This document shows positions 24,952 through 30,168 of a DNA stretch of 30,168 nt, one piece after another. Source of the DNA: Firmicutes bacterium UBA5227 (GTDB lineage Bacteria > Bacillota > Clostridia > Tissierellales > Sedimentibacteraceae). Below the pieces are notes generated by a model that was given only the letters and a program-made list of their open reading frames with translations, was not told the DNA's origin and searched no databases. The translations under genes were made by a program, and so were the position numbers. The stretch lies in contig DHUT01000097.1 of assembly GCA_002409285.1 (NCBI GenBank), positions 1 through 30,168 of the forward strand, given 5' to 3'. Within the stretch, counting starts at the first letter, position 1; each line of letters starts with the position of its first letter.

Positions 24952-26196
24952 TTATTTTAAATTTTTGTATTTTTCCGGAACTACTTCGTCTGCATTTCCA
25001 AGATATCCCTGACCGAATACGTAAGTATCCTGATAAATCATTACGTGATTTTTGGCTTCCTCAGATGTAACCTTGTTGTAGTATAAAGAACCGTTCCATT
25101 TTGAGCCGGGAGTATACATGGAGAATGCTTCCAGAACATCATTTAGGTTATCCTTTTCCATTGTTCCCTCAGTTACCTGCTTACCGTATTCAACCAGCGC
25201 CTGTGTTGCAGAATAACCGTATGAGTATGCCCATGTACCCATTCTGCCGCTGCCGCCTGCATCAACTACAGCCTGTTCAACCTTTTTAAGTATTGCAGGC
25301 CAGTCTCCTGCTTCTTCCTTCAATTCGATTCCGAAAGCACCGGGATATCCCATTATAGGTGAAGGTAAATCAGGTTCTACGAAAATTGCTCCAAGTTCAG
25401 CAACCATTTTCAGCAATGGCTCAGTCTGGGCGTCATTTGTTGCAAAGAATGCTGTATTCTTGCCATATTTTTCAACCCAGGCAGGCATCTGCTCAAGTAT
25501 GAACTGCTGTGCTCCGGGTATTCCCACGTCGCTCATGGGGTCAGGAGCTGTTTCGAACTCAAATTTAAGTCCTAAATCCTTGCAGGCTTCTTCCATTATA
25601 TTTCTTCTTTCTGACAGAAGTTCAACACTCATGTGTCTCGGGAATGAAATGTGTACAAAAGTATCTGCTCCCATTTTTTTAGCAGCCAATATCATTAAAT
25701 ATCCTCTGTTAATGTTATCTGGGTCTACAACTAAATCTGCAGCTCCTTCAATCATCGCAACATCTTCCTGAGAAGAGTTGGCAAGAAGAAGTATATCAGG
25801 TCTTCGATCCCTTATTTGCTTAAATGCAGCAACAGTTCCCGGAACAGCCTGGTTTACAACTATTGCCTTCATATCAGGGTCATCGGACAGTCCTACAATC
25901 TGAGCAATGGTAGTTTCTGCTTCCTGCATAAAATTGTCGGGATAAGTAACATGTTTTATCATGCCTCCCTGGTCTGCATCACCATATTTTTCAATCATGG
26001 CTTCAGCTCCACGAAGCTCATCCTCTCCCTGAGAAACCGTACCCGTCACAATACCGATGTGAAAATTGCTGCTGTTTTCTCCATTCCCTGCATTACCTGT
26101 GTTTTCTCCGCCGGGATTATTAGCTCCGCCGCCACATGCAGCTAAACTAAGTACCATAGCTAAAGCAAGTATAATACTTATTACTTTTTTTGACAT
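24952..26196 (-). CDS. DUF3798 substrate-binding lipoprotein of an uncharacterised ABC importer
   Basis: This exported receptor lipoprotein is of unknown ligand. The signal peptide ends in a perfect lipobox (LAAC, Cys21), followed by a Gly/Asn-rich linker. The body has a periplasmic-binding fold resembling LacI/BMP-type proteins: FHIGIVTGTVSQGEDELRGAE, an AIVVNQAVPGTVAAFKQIRD strand-helix and NTAFFATNDAQTEPLLKM. I assign DUF3798 from recalled family features, not from a search. The ATG at 26196 is chosen for its GGGAGGA site; the open frame further upstream reaches into the promoter. At 414 residues it fits the family. It is the first gene of a four-gene operon with a strong promoter and a cre-like site. 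Confidence 0.88.
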   Translation of the reverse strand: MSKKVISIILALAMVLSLAACGGGANNPGGENTGNAGNGENSSNFHIGIVTGTVSQGEDELRGAEAMIEKYGDADQGGMIKHVTYPDNFMQEAETTIAQIVGLSDDPDMKAIVVNQAVPGTVAAFKQIRDRRPDILLLANSSQEDVAMIEGAADLVVDPDNINRGYLMILAAKKMGADTFVHISFPRHMSVELLSERRNIMEEACKDLGLKFEFETAPDPMSDVGIPGAQQFILEQMPAWVEKYGKNTAFFATNDAQTEPLLKMVAELGAIFVEPDLPSPIMGYPGAFGIELKEEAGDWPAILKKVEQAVVDAGGSGRMGTWAYSYGYSATQALVEYGKQVTEGTMEKDNLNDVLEAFSMYTPGSKWNGSLYYNKVTSEEAKNHVMIYQDTYVFGQGYLGNADEVVPEKYKNLK

Positions 26197-26248
26197 TTTA
26201 AGTCCTCCCTTTGTTAGTTTGTAGATTGAAATCATTCTTGTTGGTATT

Positions 26249-26263
26249 ATGAAATCGTTTCTA
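26249..26263. promoter_or_regulatory. Putative cre (CcpA) operator at the importer promoter
   Basis: ATGAAATCGTTTCTA matches the Bacillus cre consensus WTGNAANCGNWNNCW at all but one fixed position. It sits at or just after the predicted transcript start, a position where CcpA would block transcription. Carbon catabolite repression of the importer is inferred. Confidence 0.4.
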
Positions 26264-26270
26264 CTATGAT

Positions 26271-26299
26271 ATTTTATTATATTGCACATACTTTGTCAA
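26271..26299 (-). promoter_or_regulatory. Promoter of the DUF3798 importer operon
   Basis: On the minus strand TTGACA (26299-26294) is followed after 17 bases by TAAAAT (26276-26271). Transcription should start near 26265, giving a leader of about 70 bases. Confidence 0.75.
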
Positions 26300-26315
26300 T
26301 TGTTATTCTTTGCAC

Positions 26316-26342
26316 TAATAAAAGTAATAAAAGTAATAAAAG
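26316..26342 (+). repeat. Three tandem copies of a 9-base repeat
   Basis: TAATAAAAG is repeated three times without interruption, ending eight bases before the -35 box of tsaD. It may act as an UP-element or be simple slippage. Confidence 0.7.
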
Positions 26343-26350
26343 TTAAACAG

Positions 26351-26379
26351 TTGCGAAACGCATATTATTGAGATATAAT
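26351..26379 (+). promoter_or_regulatory. Promoter of tsaD
   Basis: TTGCGA (26351-26356), a 17-base spacer and a perfect TATAAT (26374-26379). The GGAGG site and ATG follow within 30 bases. Confidence 0.8.
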
Positions 26380-26407
26380 CAGTTTAATTGTTAGCATGGA
26401 GGAAAAA

Positions 26408-27427
26408 ATGAAGGATAATGTATTGATACTTGCCATAGAGTCATCCTGTGATGAAACTGCTGCTTCGGTAATTGAAAACGGCAGGAATGTTTTGTCAAAT
26501 ATAATATCATCACAAATAGAAATTCATAAGGAATATGGGGGAGTGGTTCCGGAAGTAGCTTCAAGGAAGCACATTGAAAATATAAATGATGTGGTTGAAG
26601 AGGCTTTAAAAAAAGCGGAAATTGACAGTGAAAAAATAGATGCAATAGCAGTTACCTATGGCCCCGGATTGGTGGGAGCATTATTAGTCGGGGTCAATTT
26701 CGCAAAAGGTCTTTCCTATGCTTGGAATAAGCCGCTGATAGGAGTTAATCACATTGAAGGGCATATAAGTGCAAATTATATCCAGGATAAAAGTCTGGAG
26801 CCTCCATTTATATGCCTGGTGGCATCAGGAGGGCACACTCATTTAGTATATGTCCGAGATTACGGAGAGTATGAAATAATGGGTAAGACAAGAGACGATG
26901 CTGCGGGGGAGGCGTTCGATAAGATAGCCAGATCTATAGGGCTTGGATATCCCGGAGGACCGTTAATCGACGAAGCAGCAAAAAAAGGCAATAAGGAAGC
27001 AATAAAGTTTCCCAGGGTAGTAATTGATGACGACACTTTAGATTTCAGCTTTAGTGGATTGAAGTCCTCAGTTTTAAATTATATACATAACAGCAAACAA
27101 AAAAATGAGGAAGTATCAGCAGAAGACGTGGCTGCCAGCTTTCAGGCGGCTGTGGTAGAGGTACTGGTACTAAAAACCATGAAAGCCGCAAAACGAAAAA
27201 ATTGCAGTACAATTGCCCTTGCAGGAGGAGTTGCATCCAACTCAAGTCTTAGGGAGTCTCTTCAGGAGGAATGTGTTAAGAATAATTATAAGTTTACAAA
27301 ACCGGCACCTGTTTTATGTACTGATAATGCTGCTATGATAGGATGTGCAGGCTACTATAAATATTTAAAAAAGGAATTTTCAGATTCTTCATTGAATGCA
27401 ATCCCAAATTTAGAACTTGCAGATTAA
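26408..27427 (+). CDS. tsaD: tRNA N6-threonylcarbamoyladenosine synthase catalytic subunit
   Basis: TsaD, with TsaB and TsaE, transfers the threonylcarbamoyl group to A37 of ANN-decoding tRNAs in the cytoplasm. The N-terminus ILAIESSCDETAASV is the family signature. The metal-binding motif is His115-x3-His119 (NHIEGHISA). The ATPase-fold segments GPGLVGALLVGVNFAKGL, LVASGGHTHLVYV, the GEAFDKIARSIGLGYPGGP loop, LAGGVASNSSLRE and CTDNAAMIGCAG are all present. At 339 residues it is normal. The ATG at 26408 is chosen because GGAGG lies five bases upstream; an ATG at 26396 overlaps that site. It stands alone, without tsaB or tsaE beside it, behind its own promoter. Confidence 0.96.
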   Translation: MKDNVLILAIESSCDETAASVIENGRNVLSNIISSQIEIHKEYGGVVPEVASRKHIENINDVVEEALKKAEIDSEKIDAIAVTYGPGLVGALLVGVNFAKGLSYAWNKPLIGVNHIEGHISANYIQDKSLEPPFICLVASGGHTHLVYVRDYGEYEIMGKTRDDAAGEAFDKIARSIGLGYPGGPLIDEAAKKGNKEAIKFPRVVIDDDTLDFSFSGLKSSVLNYIHNSKQKNEEVSAEDVAASFQAAVVEVLVLKTMKAAKRKNCSTIALAGGVASNSSLRESLQEECVKNNYKFTKPAPVLCTDNAAMIGCAGYYKYLKKEFSDSSLNAIPNLELAD

Positions 27428-27450
27428 CTAACAGCAAAACGTTGAAAAGA

Positions 27451-27480
27451 TATCAACAGCTGTGGATAAAGCTGTTGATA
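27451..27480. other. Hairpin carrying a perfect DnaA box
   Basis: TATCAACAGCT (27451-27461) pairs with AGCTGTTGATA (27470-27480). TGTGGATAA at 27461-27469, the complement of the consensus DnaA box TTATCCACA, fills the 8-base loop plus one base of the stem. It may also act as a terminator for tsaD, but no U-run follows. Confidence 0.6.
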
Positions 27481-27492
27481 CTGTAAAACTAC

Positions 27493-27538
27493 AGAAAGGT
27501 TATGCACAAGTTATTAACAATAGGTGGATAACCTTTCT
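27493..27538. other. Second hairpin with two DnaA-box-like 9-mers
   Basis: AGAAAGGTTAT (27493-27503) pairs with ATAACCTTTCT (27528-27538) across a 24-base loop. TTATGCACA (27500-27508) fits the relaxed DnaA box, and GGTGGATAA (27523-27531) is the complement of TTATCCACC, one mismatch from consensus. The right arm touches the stop codon of the ABC-F gene, so it may also end that transcript. Confidence 0.6.
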
Positions 27539-29454
27539 TAACTTTCTAAAACATCTTCCCACTTAGAGTATAAAATTTCCAATTCATCTTTGCTTCTGTT
27601 TAATTTTTCATTTAATTCGATAATTAGAAACTTGTCGGAATATGTTGAAGGCTGGCACAATTCAAATTCTAATTCGGAAATTTTATTTTCATGTATTTCA
27701 ATTTGTTCTTCCAAATCTTTTAATGTTTTTTCACGATGCTGCCTGTTCCTGATATTTTCACGTTCCTTTTTCCTTTGAGCATTTATTTGTGTCTTTGTTG
27801 CAGATATGTTGTCTTCTTCATCTGTTTCTTCCAGTTCGGCTTTCTTTTGGACATAATAGTCATAGTTGCCCAGGTATTCAGTTACACCGACGCTTGACAA
27901 GTCATAAATTTTATTAACCACTTTATTCAGAAAATATCTGTCGTGGGATACCACCAGCACAGTACCCTCATAATTTAAAAGAGCATCCTCTAATACTTCC
28001 TTTGAATCAATATCCAGGTGATTTGTAGGTTCATCTAACAATAGAAAATTTGCCTTGGAAGTCATAAGTTTAAGCAATGATAATCTTCCTTTCTCACCTC
28101 CGCTTAAATCTCCTATTATTTTAAATATGTCATCACCGCTAAATAAAAACTGAGAGAGCATTGTCCGAATGTCGTAATAATTTAATTCCGGGTTATAATC
28201 CCATATTTCATCTATTACAGTATTTTCGCTGTCAAGATTAGTCTGTTCCTGATCATAATATCCTATATTGACATAGTGCCCTGTATTCACACTGCCAATG
28301 TCTGCACGGAGCTTGTTGGAAATTATTTTTAGCAATGTGGATTTTCCAATGCCGTTAGGACCTATTATACCGACCCTTTCACCCCTGTATACATTCATTT
28401 GTACATTTTCGAATACTTTGTAATCATTAAAGCATATTGATAAGTTTTCAACGGTCAGCACATCTCTTCCGCTTTTCACCTTTGGAGTGAATTTCAGCTG
28501 TACCTTTTTATTACTGATATTGGGCTTATCGATCTTCCTGATTTTATCCAGGGCTTTTTGACGGCTGAATGCCTGCCTTATGTTTCTCCTGCTTCCGTAG
28601 GCATGGAGACGCTTTATCATTTCCTCCTGACGTTCTATCTCCCTTTCATATTCATCATACTGCTTAATTTCATGCTCAAGCTCAACCTTTCTTTTTTTCA
28701 TGAATTCAGTATAGTTGCCGTTGTATGTCTTAAGAATCTTGTTTTCCATGAGAAAAATTCTGCTTACAGTGTTATCTAAAAAATATCTGTCATGGGATAT
28801 TATTATTACCGCACCTTTAAAATCCTTAATATATTTTTCAAGCCACGAAATTGCTTCAATATCCAAATGGTTTGTGGGCTCATCCAGCAGGAGCACATCT
28901 GCATTTTCCAACAAAAGCTTTGCAAGCATGACCCTGCTTTTCTGCCCTCCGCTTAGCTGATTAATTGATTTATCAAATTCATTCTCAGGAAAACCCAAAC
29001 CCTTCAGGACTCCTTTAATTTTACTTTTAAATCCATAACCGTCTTCTTCCTCGAATTTTTCATTTATTTCTGCATAAGTTTCCATGAGTGATGCCAGCTC
29101 CGACTGGTCGTCATCTTCTGTAAAGCTGCTTATCTTATGACTCAGTTTATGGATTTCTTCTTCTAATTTAATTATATTATCATAAATGGTGAGCATTTCG
29201 TCCATTATGCTTTTTTCTGTGTCAATTGTGGTATTTTGTTTCAGATAACTTAGTTTTTTACCCTTTGCCTTATAAATTTCCCCTGTATCAGGTTCTAAAT
29301 TTTCGGTCAATATATTAAATAAAGTAGTTTTGCCTGCTCCATTCAGACCTGTTAATCCAATCTTTTCACCGTCATTAACGGTAAATGATATATGTTCTAT
29401 AATATTGTCAGCTACATAGGCCATTGAAACATCGTTGCATGATAAAACTATCAT
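27538..29454 (-). CDS. ABC-F family ATPase, ribosome-associated (YdiF/Uup-like)
   Basis: This is a soluble protein with two ATP-binding domains and no membrane part; ABC-F proteins act on the ribosome E-site to rescue stalled translation or protect against antibiotics. Domain 1 has Walker A GLNGAGKT (residues 36-43), signature LSGGQKSRVMLAKLL and Walker B VLLLDEPTNHLDIEA. The linker with EYEREIERQEEMIKRLHAYG corresponds to the P-site tRNA-interaction motif. Domain 2 has GPNGIGKS, LSGGEKGRLSLLKL and LLLDEPTNHLDIDS. A C-terminal coiled coil of about 100 residues follows. The length of 638 fits YdiF (about 640). It has its own consensus promoter. A housekeeping role is more likely than drug resistance. 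Confidence 0.92.
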   Translation of the reverse strand: MIVLSCNDVSMAYVADNIIEHISFTVNDGEKIGLTGLNGAGKTTLFNILTENLEPDTGEIYKAKGKKLSYLKQNTTIDTEKSIMDEMLTIYDNIIKLEEEIHKLSHKISSFTEDDDQSELASLMETYAEINEKFEEEDGYGFKSKIKGVLKGLGFPENEFDKSINQLSGGQKSRVMLAKLLLENADVLLLDEPTNHLDIEAISWLEKYIKDFKGAVIIISHDRYFLDNTVSRIFLMENKILKTYNGNYTEFMKKRKVELEHEIKQYDEYEREIERQEEMIKRLHAYGSRRNIRQAFSRQKALDKIRKIDKPNISNKKVQLKFTPKVKSGRDVLTVENLSICFNDYKVFENVQMNVYRGERVGIIGPNGIGKSTLLKIISNKLRADIGSVNTGHYVNIGYYDQEQTNLDSENTVIDEIWDYNPELNYYDIRTMLSQFLFSGDDIFKIIGDLSGGEKGRLSLLKLMTSKANFLLLDEPTNHLDIDSKEVLEDALLNYEGTVLVVSHDRYFLNKVVNKIYDLSSVGVTEYLGNYDYYVQKKAELEETDEEDNISATKTQINAQRKKERENIRNRQHREKTLKDLEEQIEIHENKISELEFELCQPSTYSDKFLIIELNEKLNRSKDELEILYSKWEDVLES

Positions 29455-29500
29455 AATAGTGTTCCTTTCTTATTTTGTCGCGTAAAGGTTATACCATATG

Positions 29501-29529
29501 ATTATATCAGTATTAATTATTTTTATCAA
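29501..29529 (-). promoter_or_regulatory. Promoter of the ABC-F gene
   Basis: On the minus strand TTGATA (29529-29524), a 17-base spacer and a perfect TATAAT (29506-29501). The AAAGGAA site and ATG (29454) follow after a leader of about 40 bases. Confidence 0.8.
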
Positions 29530-29538
29530 ATACAACTC

Positions 29539-29934
29539 CTATGTTTTTCCCCCGGTTATCATTCGCATATTTTCCAACACTAAATTTAAATTATTTTTGA
29601 AGATAATTATGGTTTTATCGTCTATGTCCTTGCCGTCAAAAATTACGTAATTTTGGTTATTCAACAATGAAACTAAATTTTCTAAAATTTCAGAAAAATC
29701 AGCTCTTAAGTTTTTTTCAGGATTAATTAAGGGGTTATCAGACACTCCTAAAAGGAAATCTGTTGTTACATTAAAATAGTCTGCTGCTTTAATAATAAAT
29801 TCAATACCCGGCTTTCTTTTGCCACTTTCATACAAGGACATGGATGATTCAGATATGTTTAAAGCTTTGCTTAATTCTTTAGATGTAAGATTGTTTTTTA
29901 AACGTAGATAACGAATCTTTTCACCTGGTTTCAT
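29539..29934 (-). CDS. XRE-family helix-turn-helix transcriptional regulator
   Basis: This is a DNA-binding regulator of the Cro/CI (XRE) family. Residues 4-60 form the five-helix HTH: EKIRYLRLKNNLTSKELSKALNISESSMSLYESGKRKPGIEFIIKAADYFNV is the typical pattern (shown here as spaced elements: LTSKELSKALNIS for the turn and SSMSLYESGKRKP for recognition). DFLLGVSD closes the domain. The remaining 60 residues are acidic to neutral with no recognised sensor motif (KNLRADFSEILENLVSLLNN). The length is 131 residues. AAGGA lies upstream of the ATG. It lies upstream of and co-directional with the ABC-F gene, which has its own promoter, so the two need not be linked. Target genes are unknown. Confidence 0.9.
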   Translation of the reverse strand: MKPGEKIRYLRLKNNLTSKELSKALNISESSMSLYESGKRKPGIEFIIKAADYFNVTTDFLLGVSDNPLINPEKNLRADFSEILENLVSLLNNQNYVIFDGKDIDDKTIIIFKNNLNLVLENMRMITGGKT

Positions 29935-30168
29935 ATATGTCAGTCCTTACTAAAGTATTATATTATGTTCAAGTTTTAAAAGCTATAAGCTAACAATAAC
30001 AAACTATATGTATGAAAGAATTATTGTATGCTTACTATATTTGGGACTTTAATCTGATGAAATTTATAAAAATGTGCTTTGTCTACGTACTCATTATATA
30101 GTATAAATCGATAAATAACAACATAAATTTACAAATTGCAAATTATATATATAAATATTGACAAAATG
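29935..30168. other. AT-rich non-coding end of the window
   Basis: No gene is seen. TATAAT-like sequence near 29960 on the minus strand may belong to the XRE gene's promoter but lacks a clear -35. Near the right edge, the repeated ACAAATT/GCAAATT (30131-30144) precedes TTGACA (30158-30163), probably the -35 box of a plus-strand gene beyond the window. Confidence 0.4.

Noticed and set aside
21121..26196. Assigning the importer as a BmpA/YufNOPQ nucleoside transporter
   Set aside because: ATPase and permeases are of that general class, but the receptor does not resemble BmpA/YufN in its signature regions, so the substrate is left open.
27428..27537. DnaA boxes as evidence of the replication origin
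   Set aside because: No dnaA, dnaN, gidA or rpmH genes are near, the boxes are few, and the gap is only 110 bases with no AT-rich unwinding stretch. A titration or regulatory cluster, or chance, is more plausible.
1..30168. CRISPR arrays, tRNA/rRNA genes, prophage or insertion sequences
   Set aside because: No spaced direct repeats, cloverleaf patterns, transposase, integrase or terminal repeats with target duplications were seen. The 95-base palindrome at 11006-11100 is the only MITE-like object.

Overview
The window looks like chromosomal DNA of a low-GC, Gram-positive anaerobe of the class Clostridia. The reasons are AT-rich sequence, strong AGGAGG ribosome sites, lipoproteins with Lys-Lys signal peptides, an AddAB-type (not RecBCD) recombination nuclease, a YhaM-like exonuclease, an Isf-like iron-sulfur flavoprotein and an FMN-binding lipoprotein. 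A relative of Sedimentibacter/Tissierellia is a guess only. There are no rRNA or tRNA genes, insertion sequences, phage genes or CRISPR arrays.

Layout. 1-3.2 kb: a three-gene MacAB/YknXYZ-like exporter (adaptor, ATPase, permease); the permease has no normal start codon at its expected N-terminus. 3.3-5.7 kb: a polar amino-acid ABC importer (lipoprotein, permease, ATPase) behind a consensus promoter. 5.8-7.2 kb: an iron-sulfur flavoprotein (minus strand) and a flavinylation-motif lipoprotein. 7.2-8.9 kb: hutH behind a leader holding a perfect promoter, three UAG triplets spaced by four bases, and a strong intrinsic terminator, which is the layout of a HutP antitermination switch. 9.0-11.0 kb: an ECF sigma factor with an ECF-like promoter of its own and a membrane anti-sigma factor fused to DUF4349. 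11.0-11.5 kb: a poorly understood 500-base gap with a 95-base imperfect palindrome and two doubtful small ORFs. 11.5-19.7 kb: yhaM-like gene, addB and addA. 19.7-21.1 kb: two divergent genes of unknown function. 21.1-26.3 kb (minus): a four-gene ABC importer with a DUF3798 binding protein, a fused double ATPase and two permeases, with unknown substrate and a cre-like site at its promoter. 26.3-27.4 kb: tsaD. 27.4-27.5 kb: two hairpins carrying three DnaA-box-like 9-mers. 27.5-29.9 kb (minus): a YdiF-type ABC-F protein and an XRE-family regulator.

Most of the genes are housekeeping or transport functions. The points most worth a second look are the hutH leader, the uncharacterised DUF3798 importer, the DnaA-box hairpins, the 95-base palindrome, the non-canonical start of the exporter permease and the unknown divergent gene pair.
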